From Putridiphycobacter roseus (lineage in GTDB: Bacteria > Bacteroidota > Bacteroidia > Flavobacteriales_D > Crocinitomicaceae): a stretch of DNA of 64,000 bases. The notes under the pieces are model-generated. The model worked only from the letters and a program-made list of their open reading frames with translations, did not search any database and was not told the origin of the DNA. Shown here piece after piece: positions 54,479 to 63,216 of the stretch; position 1 is the stretch's first letter; every line of letters begins with the position of its first letter. The DNA is taken from assembly GCF_003234935.1 (NCBI RefSeq), contig NZ_QKSB01000007.1:1-64000 (forward strand), given 5' to 3'. The translations under genes and the position numbers were made by a program.

Positions 54479-55606
54479 ATGTATAAAGTTAAAACAAGTA
54501 TTCTTCTTATGTTATTCGGTTTAGGTAGTATCTCAGCCGCCTGCAATAAAAACAAAGAAAAAGAAGATTCTGAAACAGAAGCGTTCGATAGAAAAGCTAT
54601 GTTGAGTAACATCACAACACAATACATTTTACCGGCATATGCAAATTACGACAGTAAAACCAGTAACTTATTACAAGCCGTTGCTGACTTTAATAATAGT
54701 GATAACATCAATGCATTAAATGAATTAAGAAATAATTTAGTAGCAACAGCAAATGCATGGCAAAGTATTGCATTTTTGGAATTTGGTCCTGCAGAAAACA
54801 TTGGATTAAGAAGTCAATCTAACTTATACCCTTGCGATACCAATCAAATAAACAGTAATATTTCCAATAACAATTACAACTTGGCTGCTGCATCCAACTT
54901 TTCTGCAAAAGGAATTCAGGCCATAGATTATTTATTAAATCAACCAAGTCAAACGGATACTAACCTAGTATTAACGTTTGTAAACAATGCCAATGCTAGT
55001 CAATACTTATTAACCTTAGCCACAGAACTTAATTCAAATGCGAACACCGTGAAAGTAGCATGGGACAGTTACGCAACAACCTTTATTGAAAACAACAGTA
55101 ATAATGCACAAGGTTCAGCAGTGAGTGATTTAGTAAATGCGCTTAGTGCGCACTACGAAACATTTGTAAGAAAAGGAAAATTAGGCATTCCACTAGGCGT
55201 ATTCAATGGATTCTCCCAAACCACACTCCCTGAAAAGGCAGAATTAGCTTATGGTGGTCAATCCTTTGAAATGTTATATACTGCAATAGATGCAATAGAA
55301 AGTCTAATAAACGGACTTTCATTCGAAACTAAAATAAACGGTCTTGGCCTAGACGATTACATGAATTTTGTGGCAGCTAAAAATGGCAATGAAAACCTTT
55401 CTACAAGTCTTTCAGCACAGTTAGAAATTATCAAAGACCATGCTAATAATTACATGAATAGCAATATGGCAGAAGCTATTGCAAATCAAAAAACAAGTCT
55501 GGATGACATGTATCAAGATATGCAAAAATTAGTGCCACTCATTAAGGTAGATCTTACCTCAGCATTGGGAATTTTAATTACTTACCAAGACAACGACGGA
55601 GATTAA
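54479..55606 (+). CDS. imelysin family lipoprotein
   Basis: The start is 54479 (MYKVKTSILLMLFGL...AACNK, lipobox). The 375-residue product has the helical imelysin pattern TQYILPAYANYDSKTSNLLQAVADF, AWQSIAFLEFGPAENIGLRS and AIDYLLNQ. The GxHxxE metal motif of classical imelysins is not seen. Imelysins are surface proteins of iron-acquisition systems. It is followed by the HTTM and TonB receptor genes. Confidence 0.85.
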   Translation: MYKVKTSILLMLFGLGSISAACNKNKEKEDSETEAFDRKAMLSNITTQYILPAYANYDSKTSNLLQAVADFNNSDNINALNELRNNLVATANAWQSIAFLEFGPAENIGLRSQSNLYPCDTNQINSNISNNNYNLAAASNFSAKGIQAIDYLLNQPSQTDTNLVLTFVNNANASQYLLTLATELNSNANTVKVAWDSYATTFIENNSNNAQGSAVSDLVNALSAHYETFVRKGKLGIPLGVFNGFSQTTLPEKAELAYGGQSFEMLYTAIDAIESLINGLSFETKINGLGLDDYMNFVAAKNGNENLSTSLSAQLEIIKDHANNYMNSNMAEAIANQKTSLDDMYQDMQKLVPLIKVDLTSALGILITYQDNDGD

Positions 55607-55615
55607 AAAAGGTTC

Positions 55616-56980
55616 ATGCACAAAATCAATGCCTTTTTATTTCGTCCTACTTCGGCAGCTCCACTTGCCGTTTTTAGGGTGATTTTTGGATTGATGACAT
55701 TATATAGTTCCTTCCGATTTTTAAGTAAAGGCTGGGTCGATACCCTATATATTCAACCAAAATTTCATTTTACCTACTATGGTTTTGAATGGATAAAACC
55801 ATTCGGAGCTACTGGCATGTATCTCGTTTTTTTTCTTTTAATAATTAGTGCATTAGGTATACTACTCGGGTATCGGTATCGCTTAAGTATCCTCCTGTTT
55901 TTTCTTTGCTTTACTTATATAGAATTACTAGATAAAACAACCTACCTTAACCATTACTATTTTGTCAGTTTGGTATCCTTTTTAATGCTCTTTTTGCCTG
56001 CCAATGCCTATTTCTCTTTAGACGTGTATTATAAAAGAGTGAAGGAACAAAGGGAAATACCATTTTGGACCATTGCTATCCTTCAGTTTCAGTTAGGGGC
56101 CGTTTACTTTTTTGCTGGTATAGCAAAACTAAATTACTATTGGATCGTAGAAGCAGAACCCTTAAATAATTGGTTAAAACACCAAACCGACTTACCCTTA
56201 ATTGGAAATTTTATGGGTTATAAAGCAACGGCCTATCTATTTTCTTGGTTTGGTGCCGCATACGATCTTTGCATTCCTTTTTTATTACTCATTAAACGCA
56301 CCCGTAAATGGGCTTATTTGTTGGTAGTAATTTTTCATGTATTAACTGCCATGATGTTTCCAATTGGTGTTTTTCCATTTGTTATGATAGGCAGTACACT
56401 CATCTTTTTTTCAGCAAACTTTCACATTCGTCTAATCACAGCCTTTTATCACCTCATTAAAAAAGAGCCGCCGCTACATCAGGAAGCTAAACCAACCATA
56501 AAGTCAAATTCACTTATCACAACATTTATTATGGTTTACGTTGCAATTCAATTAATTTTGCCCTTTAGCTATTTAATGTATCCTGGTAATCTATTTTGGA
56601 CAGAGCAAGGATTTAGGTTTAGTTGGCGTGTGATGTTGATAGAAAAGGTAGGTTACACAGAATTCTCCATTAAAACGAAAGATAGTAAAGGAAAATTAAT
56701 TGTAAATAACGCAGACTATTTAACGCCATTTCAAGAAAAAATGATGGCAACCCAACCAGATATGATTTTAGAGTACGCCCATTATTTAAAGTCAATTTAC
56801 AAAGACACAATTATTGAAGAAAACGGCAAGACTTTTTCAATAAAGGAACCGATTATTAATGCGAATGTACAAGTCTCTTTATTTAACAAAGGCAGTCAAA
56901 CTTTTATAGACCCAACCATTGATTTGGGATCCATTAAAAGAGGATATCAACACAAAAAATGGATAAAAGAATATGAATAA
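55616..56980 (+). CDS. HTTM domain membrane protein
   Basis: The 454-residue polytopic protein has the horizontally transferred transmembrane domain, homologous to the membrane part of vitamin K-dependent gamma-carboxylase (FRPTSAAPLAVFRVIFGLM near the start, YRLSILLFFLCFTYIELLDKTTYLNHYYF). A soluble C-terminal region follows (about residue 345 on). Its biochemical role in bacteria is unclear. It lies 9 bp after imelysin and overlaps the TonB-dependent receptor gene by 8 bp, a reproducible neighbourhood in Bacteroidota metal loci. Confidence 0.88.
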   Translation: MHKINAFLFRPTSAAPLAVFRVIFGLMTLYSSFRFLSKGWVDTLYIQPKFHFTYYGFEWIKPFGATGMYLVFFLLIISALGILLGYRYRLSILLFFLCFTYIELLDKTTYLNHYYFVSLVSFLMLFLPANAYFSLDVYYKRVKEQREIPFWTIAILQFQLGAVYFFAGIAKLNYYWIVEAEPLNNWLKHQTDLPLIGNFMGYKATAYLFSWFGAAYDLCIPFLLLIKRTRKWAYLLVVIFHVLTAMMFPIGVFPFVMIGSTLIFFSANFHIRLITAFYHLIKKEPPLHQEAKPTIKSNSLITTFIMVYVAIQLILPFSYLMYPGNLFWTEQGFRFSWRVMLIEKVGYTEFSIKTKDSKGKLIVNNADYLTPFQEKMMATQPDMILEYAHYLKSIYKDTIIEENGKTFSIKEPIINANVQVSLFNKGSQTFIDPTIDLGSIKRGYQHKKWIKEYE

Positions 56981-59393
56981 AATACTACTATTCTTTCTGT
57001 TTTTAGCACACATCACTTGTACTTATGGGCAAAATGAGGGACAATTATTTGGTAAAATAACAGACAGCATTACCCAAAAAGCAGTGCCATTTGCACATAT
57101 AAATATTACTGGTACCAGTCGCTATTTTATTTCCGATTTAAATGGAAGTTTTACTATTAATAAAATAGAACAAGGAAATATTTCATTTACCATTATCGCA
57201 AACGGATACGACACCTTACTTAAACGTGTAAAATTTAATACAACAGCACAACAATTTAATTTTACATTAAATCCAAGCAAAAATTATTTAAAACTTGTCA
57301 CAGTAGATGGTGGAGAAAATACCAGTGCTATCCGAAAATTACGCGCCATTGAAGGGGTACTTTTAAGTAAAGGTAAAAAGAGCGAAGTCATCAATATGAA
57401 TAAAATTACTGGTAATAAATCGGCAAATATAGGTCGACAAATATATGCTAGAATACCAGGATTAAATATTTGGGAAAGTGATGGTGCGGGCATTCAATTA
57501 GGCATTGGTGGAAGAGGATTAAGCCCGACTAGAACCTCTAATTTTAATACCCGTCAAGATGGTTACGACATTAGTGCAGATGCATTAGGATACCCAGAAA
57601 GTTATTATACACCACCCAGTGAAGCAGTAAAAGAAATACAATTGATAAGGGGGGCTGCTTCTTTGCAATTTGGAACACAATTTGGAGGCCTATTAAACTT
57701 TGTTCTTAAAAAGGGAAATGAAAATAAACCTTTAGAGGTGACAGCCAGACACACGCTAGGATCCTTTGGCTTAAATAGTAGTTTTGTAAGTGTAGGTGGT
57801 AGTAAAAACACCTGGAATTATTATGCTTATTACCAATATAAATTTGGTGACGATTGGAAAGCTTATTCCAGTTTTAAAGTCCACAATGCTGGTTTAAAAA
57901 TTGAAAAACACCTATCCGAAAAAATGAAAATTTCAATAGGTCTTACAAAAATGTATTATATAGCTATGCAACCAGGTGGCTTAACAGACTTTCAATTTGA
58001 AAACGATCCAAGTATTGTTAATAGAAAACGCAATTGGTTTGAAGTAGACTGGAACCTTGCAGCCTTTAATTTTGATTATGAATTTGACGCAAGAACTAGA
58101 ATAAATAGTCGATTCTTTGGATTATTAGCGACAAGAAACTCAACAGGTTATTTAGGCCAAATTAATAGAATAGACCCAAATGAATCCCGTGATTTAATTG
58201 CTGGTCAATTTAAAAACTTTGGCAACGAAACACGATTTTTAAAAATATATGATGTTAAAAAAATGACCTGGGCATATTTATTTGGGTTTAGACTTTATCA
58301 AGGTTATAATGAAAGCCAACAAGGTCTCACCTCAGCCGGTGATCAAGCTGATTTTTCGTTTTTAAATCCAGCAACTGTTGATGGTTCTTTATATACATTT
58401 CCCAGTCAAAATTTAGCCATTTTCTCTGAACATATTTTTAACTTAACACCTCGTTTTAGCATTACCCCAGGCCTAAGGTTTGAATATATTAATACAACTG
58501 CAGATGGGGTGTATAGAGAACAAATAGAAGACCTAGCTGGTAATATAATATTTGATTCTCTTTATCAAGTAGCAAAAGACAATGAACGTTCTTTTGTGAT
58601 TGGTGGTTTAGGCTTAAATTACCATTTTAGCGATTCTCTTGAACTGTACACCAATTTTTCTCAAAACTATAGAAGTATCAATTTTACCGATATGCAAATT
58701 GTGAATCCTAACTTTAAAATCGATCCAAATTTGCAAGACGAAAAGGGTTTTAATTTTGATATAGGTGTTAAAGGAAATATACAGCATAAAATCAACTACG
58801 ATATTTCAGCATTTGTGTTATTATACAACAATAGAATTGGCACCACCATTCAAGTAGATAGCGTATTATTTACCACCTATCAATACAGAACCAATATATC
58901 CAAATCTATTACAAAAGGAATTGAAGCAGTGGTTGAAGCAGATTTATATGATTTATTCATCAAAAATGACCCTGCAATCGACCTTAATGTTTTTGTCAAT
59001 GCATCCTATGTCAATGCAATATATTACCAATCAGAACAGGCTGCTTTTGAAAATAAAAAAGTGGAATTAGTACCCCCAATTAACTTAAAAACCGGACTTA
59101 CATTTACCCACCATAAATTTACAGCGAGTTACCAATACAGTTATACGGCTGCGCAATTTTCTGATGCTACAAATTCCCTCAGTCAAGCCAATGCGGTAAA
59201 TGGAATTATTCCAGCTTATCAAATACATGACCTTTCCTTTAAGTATAGCTACAAACGATTTCAAATAGAAACAGGTATCAATAATTTTCTAAATGAAAAA
59301 TACTTTACAAGAAGAGCCACTGCTTATCCTGGTCCGGGCATAATACCTGCACAACCCAGAAATTACTTTGTTACCCTACAGTTTAAAATTTAA
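56973..59393 (+). CDS. TonB-dependent receptor
   Basis: The 806-residue protein has a signal peptide (MNKILLFFLFLAHITCTYGQ) and an N-terminal carboxypeptidase-regulatory-like domain (GKITDSITQKAVPFAHINITG). A plug domain (GRQIYARIPGLNIWESDG, IGGRGLSP) and a large beta-barrel follow, ending NYFVTLQFKI with the terminal aromatic-type strand. FecA-like, it should import a metal chelate. The last gene of the operon. Confidence 0.95.
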   Translation: MNKILLFFLFLAHITCTYGQNEGQLFGKITDSITQKAVPFAHINITGTSRYFISDLNGSFTINKIEQGNISFTIIANGYDTLLKRVKFNTTAQQFNFTLNPSKNYLKLVTVDGGENTSAIRKLRAIEGVLLSKGKKSEVINMNKITGNKSANIGRQIYARIPGLNIWESDGAGIQLGIGGRGLSPTRTSNFNTRQDGYDISADALGYPESYYTPPSEAVKEIQLIRGAASLQFGTQFGGLLNFVLKKGNENKPLEVTARHTLGSFGLNSSFVSVGGSKNTWNYYAYYQYKFGDDWKAYSSFKVHNAGLKIEKHLSEKMKISIGLTKMYYIAMQPGGLTDFQFENDPSIVNRKRNWFEVDWNLAAFNFDYEFDARTRINSRFFGLLATRNSTGYLGQINRIDPNESRDLIAGQFKNFGNETRFLKIYDVKKMTWAYLFGFRLYQGYNESQQGLTSAGDQADFSFLNPATVDGSLYTFPSQNLAIFSEHIFNLTPRFSITPGLRFEYINTTADGVYREQIEDLAGNIIFDSLYQVAKDNERSFVIGGLGLNYHFSDSLELYTNFSQNYRSINFTDMQIVNPNFKIDPNLQDEKGFNFDIGVKGNIQHKINYDISAFVLLYNNRIGTTIQVDSVLFTTYQYRTNISKSITKGIEAVVEADLYDLFIKNDPAIDLNVFVNASYVNAIYYQSEQAAFENKKVELVPPINLKTGLTFTHHKFTASYQYSYTAAQFSDATNSLSQANAVNGIIPAYQIHDLSFKYSYKRFQIETGINNFLNEKYFTRRATAYPGPGIIPAQPRNYFVTLQFKI

Positions 59394-59394
59394 A

Positions 59395-60510
59395 TTACTT
59401 AATATATAACTGTCCAGGAATTCTATATTTTTTTCCTTCTTCACCAGTAGCATTAATTTGGTAAAAATAAATCCCTTCATTTACTTTCTCTCCATTTAAA
59501 GCATAACCAGCCCATTTAAAATTAGGGTCATTTGATTCAAATAATTTTTCTCCTTTTTGGGTCTGTATCACAATATAAAAGGACTTTAAGTTTTCTGAAT
59601 GAATTAAAAATTCATCATTTGCCCCATCATTATTCGGTGTAATTACATTTGGAATTTCTGCAATACTTGAACTAGCGGCAATGGCTATTAACTGATTTTT
59701 TTGAATGGCATTCCCTTGTTTATAAATTTGCATAACCACATCATAAGTACCTTCATAATGGTAAGTATGTACAGCAATATTACTGGTTTCTTTACTTCCA
59801 TCATCAAAATTCCAAACCACACTGTCTGCATCCTTTGCATCCACTGTACAATTTACCGTTAAATAATCTTGTTGATTTACTTGTACATTAAATCCATCAA
59901 ATACAATTTTTTGATCCTGGGTATTACTTAAGTCTTCTTTACTAGTTTCCAAAGGTCTTATACTAGGTTCACCAACTACAGTAGTAGGATTATTTTTAAC
60001 CACAACACCATTCTTATGTTCCACATGAATAGGGGTAACCTTAACCTGTTTATCTGGTCCTGCTTTAGCAATAGCGACCGTGTTTAAATCCATCTTTTTA
60101 ACCGCAGATGAAAAACTATCTCTATTTTTATTTAATTCCTCTTCAATATCAGATTGGTGTGCGGTAATTATTGGATCATTTTTCGTTTCAATTTGAATAA
60201 TATTAGAGATTGATAAATCATTTTCTAAGATGGAATTGTCCCCATTTATGGTCGCATTCTCTTGGGAATTCTGCGCGTAAAAACCGTCTTCTTTTGTATA
60301 AATCCATGTTCCAAGCGCAATACCTGCTGTTGCAGTTCCTATAATTAAAGTTTTAGCAATCCAAGAAACACCCGTTTTCCCTACTGAAGCTATAGGCTTA
60401 ATTCCACCCGCAATATTCGTCCATAAACCTGCATCTACTTTGGGTTCAAAGTGCTCAAATTTACTTTTGAATAATTCTTCTATACTCCCTTTATCTTTCA
60501 CCTTCTTCAA
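59395..60510 (-). CDS. anti-sigma-like transmembrane protein with PKD and type B sorting domain
   Basis: The 371-residue protein has a short cytoplasmic N terminus (FEPKVDAGLWTNIAGGI), a TM helix (about residues 51-70) and a periplasmic linker. A PKD domain follows (DADSVVWNFDDGSKETSNIAVHTYHYEGTYDVVMQIY), then a C-terminal PNVITPNNDGANDEFLI...GIYFYQINATG that matches gliding-associated/type B sorting domains. It overlaps the ECF sigma gene by 20 bp. The layout suggests an anti-sigma factor whose outer part mimics T9SS cargo. Confidence 0.8.
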   Translation of the reverse strand: MKKVKDKGSIEELFKSKFEHFEPKVDAGLWTNIAGGIKPIASVGKTGVSWIAKTLIIGTATAGIALGTWIYTKEDGFYAQNSQENATINGDNSILENDLSISNIIQIETKNDPIITAHQSDIEEELNKNRDSFSSAVKKMDLNTVAIAKAGPDKQVKVTPIHVEHKNGVVVKNNPTTVVGEPSIRPLETSKEDLSNTQDQKIVFDGFNVQVNQQDYLTVNCTVDAKDADSVVWNFDDGSKETSNIAVHTYHYEGTYDVVMQIYKQGNAIQKNQLIAIAASSSIAEIPNVITPNNDGANDEFLIHSENLKSFYIVIQTQKGEKLFESNDPNFKWAGYALNGEKVNEGIYFYQINATGEEGKKYRIPGQLYIK

Positions 60511-61039
60511 TGTATTCGTTTTCTATTAAAATTGATCTCAATATTTTTCTTGCCCTAGAATATTGCGATTTTGATGTACTTTCAGTAATATTTAACTGCT
60601 CTGCTATTTCTTTATGCGAGTATCCTTCAATGGCAAATAAATTGAAAACTACTCTATAACCAACTGGAAGTTTATTAATAATTTTTAGCAGATCTTCCGC
60701 TTCAAGCGACTCATGAATAAATGAACTACTCTCTAATAAATAAGCTACGTTATCCACTTCTACATGGTCCATAAACTTTTTATTCTTTCTAATTTGATCT
60801 AACGCAGTATTCACCATAATACGTCTGACCCAACCTTCCAGTGATCCTTTATTTTTATACAAGGGCAAGTTTTTAAAAACCTTAATAAAACCATCTTGCA
60901 ATACATCATGTGCTTCGTCCGTTCCATTCATATAACGCATAGCAACTCCTAACATTTTTCCAGCAAATTTTTCATAGAACGCTTTTTGAGCCAGTAAATC
61001 TCCTTCCGTACAATTTTTTATAAGTTTTTTGTCCGTCAT
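60491..61039 (-). CDS. ECF RNA polymerase sigma factor
   Basis: The 182-residue protein has sigma region 2 (AMRYMNGTDEAHDVLQDGFIKVFKNLPLYKNKG, WVRRIMVNTALDQIRKNK) and region 4 (LPVGYRVVFNLFAIEGYSHKEIAEQLNITESTSKSQYSRARKIL). It directs RNA polymerase to envelope-response promoters. The gene downstream on the same strand overlaps by 20 bp and is its likely anti-sigma. No target set is visible. Confidence 0.95.
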   Translation of the reverse strand: MTDKKLIKNCTEGDLLAQKAFYEKFAGKMLGVAMRYMNGTDEAHDVLQDGFIKVFKNLPLYKNKGSLEGWVRRIMVNTALDQIRKNKKFMDHVEVDNVAYLLESSSFIHESLEAEDLLKIINKLPVGYRVVFNLFAIEGYSHKEIAEQLNITESTSKSQYSRARKILRSILIENEYIEEGER

Positions 61040-61080
61040 TTTACCAATTCAATATTAAGACTTAAATGTAAGATTAAAAG

Positions 61081-61110
61081 TTGCATTAATTATTTAAATA
61101 ATCTATTTTG
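61081..61110 (+). promoter_or_regulatory. promoter before TlpA-like gene
   Basis: TTG at 61081-61083 and TATTTTG at 61104-61110 are 20 bp apart, fitting the Bacteroidota -33/-7 pattern (the -7 is one T short of TAnnTTTG). Confidence 0.45.
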
Positions 61111-61140
61111 TGCAGTCTATATAAAAGAATAAGCCCTTAA

Positions 61141-62313
61141 ATGAAAAACATATTTTTTATAATTGCCCTCACCATTTGTATAATTTTACCTACTCAAATA
61201 CAAGCTAAATCATACAAAGTTTATTTTCAATTGAAAAAAAATCATTATTTACCCGTCGATTTAAACATTGATAATAATGTATTTACCATAAATAATGCCG
61301 CCGAAAAAATAAAATTAAATCATGTTATTTCGCAAGGTGATAGTGTAATTGTTTCCTTTAACCATTATGAATCTTCCTTAATATTCCACCAAATAACCGA
61401 CAAAAAATTAACTGGTTATTGGGTAAACTATGCTAAAAGCAAAAATTACAAAATTCCATTTTACGGGGTAAGTAAGACTAAAAAAACAAAAATAAATAAA
61501 GACCTTAATAAATATGTTGGTCGTTGGGAGGCTACATTTAACTATGATAAACCGACCAAATTAATTGGTGAATTTAAATTAGAAGATAACCAATTAAGAG
61601 GAACATTTTTATCTGAAACTGGAGACTATAGATACTTACAAGGTGATGTAGAAAAACAAACTTTAAAGCTATCTTGTTTTGATGGCTCACATGCCTTTTT
61701 ATTTACGGCAAAATTAAAAAACGATACATTAATAGGTGAATTTTATTCAGGTAACCATTATAAAACAGAATGGCGGGCTTTTAAAAATGAAAATGCCACT
61801 TTAAGAAACGCAGATAGTTTAACCTATATCACCAATAAAGCACCGATATCCTTTTCTTTAAAAAATACTGCAGGTAAAATGGTGAATTATTCCAATGAAG
61901 ACCCAACAGATAAAATTACATTGATCCAAATATTTGGAAGTTGGTGTCCGAATTGCTTAGACGAAACAAACCTATTGTTAGAATTAAACCAAGAATTCCA
62001 AGATAAAATTCAAATTTATGGCATAGGTTTCGAAATAGAAAAAACAGAGGAGGAAAAATTAAAACGATTGGAAAGATTCAAAGAATCCATTGCTATTCCA
62101 TATGATATTTTATTAGGTGGTGATGCCAATAAAGGGGAAGCAACAAAAGCTTTTCCAATGCTTAACCAAATAATTTCATTTCCTACCTTAATCATAATAG
62201 ATTCAAAAGGAAACGTTCAAAAAATACACACAGGATTTAGTGGCCCAGCAACTGGCGAACACTACATAACATTTAAAGAAGACTTATATAAATTTATAGC
62301 CACTTTAGATTAA
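61141..62313 (+). CDS. TlpA-like secreted thioredoxin-family protein
   Basis: The 390-residue protein has a signal peptide (MKNIFFIIALTICIILPTQIQAK). A beta-rich N-terminal region follows (about 24-220, including GRWEATFNYDKPTKLIGEFKL) and a C-terminal thioredoxin fold with the redox pair Cys269/Cys272 in GSWCPNCLDE, and cis-Pro in ISFPTLIII. It resembles the two-domain TlpA/DUF4369-type reductases of Bacteroidota and should act in the periplasm. Convergent with rpiB, 4-bp overlap. Confidence 0.9.
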   Translation: MKNIFFIIALTICIILPTQIQAKSYKVYFQLKKNHYLPVDLNIDNNVFTINNAAEKIKLNHVISQGDSVIVSFNHYESSLIFHQITDKKLTGYWVNYAKSKNYKIPFYGVSKTKKTKINKDLNKYVGRWEATFNYDKPTKLIGEFKLEDNQLRGTFLSETGDYRYLQGDVEKQTLKLSCFDGSHAFLFTAKLKNDTLIGEFYSGNHYKTEWRAFKNENATLRNADSLTYITNKAPISFSLKNTAGKMVNYSNEDPTDKITLIQIFGSWCPNCLDETNLLLELNQEFQDKIQIYGIGFEIEKTEEEKLKRLERFKESIAIPYDILLGGDANKGEATKAFPMLNQIISFPTLIIIDSKGNVQKIHTGFSGPATGEHYITFKEDLYKFIATLD

Positions 62314-62747
62314 GTCAAAGCTATTTTATCTACCCTTTTTTGGTGTCTACCACCCTCAAATTCGGTATTAAAAAAAGCATCTACCATTTCTACTGCTAAT
62401 TCCTTACTGATAAAACGTGCAGGTAATGCTATTATATTAGCATCATTATGTTGTCTTGCCAATTTAGCAATTTCTACCGTCCAACATAAAGCAGATCGAA
62501 CACCTTGGTGTTTATTCACTGTCATATTTATACCATTACCACTTCCACATATAACAATTCCTTTGGCATCCGTATTTTCTGTAATAAATTTAGCGACTTT
62601 ATGACCATAATCAGGATAGTCAATACTCTCAGTTGAATCACAGCCAAAATTTTGTATAGAATATCCTTTTTTAGTTAAATAATCACTTAGAAAAACTTTT
62701 AACTCATAACCTGCATGGTCGTTACCTATTGGAATTATATTTGTCAT
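62310..62747 (-). CDS. rpiB: ribose-5-phosphate isomerase B
   Basis: The 145-residue protein matches RpiB: IGNDHAGYELK (Asp10/His11), the catalytic Cys67 in VICGSGNGINMTVNKHQGVRSALC, and ARQHNDANIIALPARFIS. It interconverts ribose-5-phosphate and ribulose-5-phosphate. Its C-terminal coding end overlaps the TlpA-like gene by 4 bp in convergent orientation. Confidence 0.95.
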   Translation of the reverse strand: MTNIIPIGNDHAGYELKVFLSDYLTKKGYSIQNFGCDSTESIDYPDYGHKVAKFITENTDAKGIVICGSGNGINMTVNKHQGVRSALCWTVEIAKLARQHNDANIIALPARFISKELAVEMVDAFFNTEFEGGRHQKRVDKIALT

Positions 62748-62825
62748 AATTGTTGCTTGAGATACAAAGGTAATGGTTATTTAAAAAATGACTTCATATA
62801 CTACATAAATAAGTGTGAGAGCAAT

Positions 62826-63216
62826 TGTTAATAACTTTGCATAACTCCAACATAAGTATACTATTGTTTTAAATACTAAACCTTTACTAAGATCGTTATA
62901 TTTTTAATAAAGTGTTAATTAAATAAGGAAAAGATGTGAAAAAAACAGCAATTTAAATTAGGTTTATAACGTTCTATTTTGGCTTGTAAAAAAAATCCAA
63001 TAAACGTTGTTTATAACTCGCCTTTTTAGATGTCACTTATACACAGATAAAACTGGAGAGAAAAAAATATTTAATTAACAATTTAAAAATAGTAAATTTG
63101 TTAATAACATAGCTAAAACCAATAAAAATGGGTAATGTTGATGTGAATAAAACTGTATAAAACTCAATATATTTAAAATCCTACAAAAAACACAATGATT
63201 TTTACACTTATCAACA
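62826..63216. other. candidate replication origin with DnaA-box-like 9-mers
   Basis: The gap 62748-63194 is very AT-rich and has no gene. It holds TTATACACA at 63037-63045 and, on the minus strand, TTATTCACA at 63142-63150, both exact TTATNCACA. Related 9-mers are TTATCAACA at 63208-63216 and minus-strand TTATTAACA at 62826-62834 and 63099-63107. Poly-A/T tracts could unwind. The parS sites 20 kb away support an origin-proximal position. dnaA is not in the window. Confidence 0.4.
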
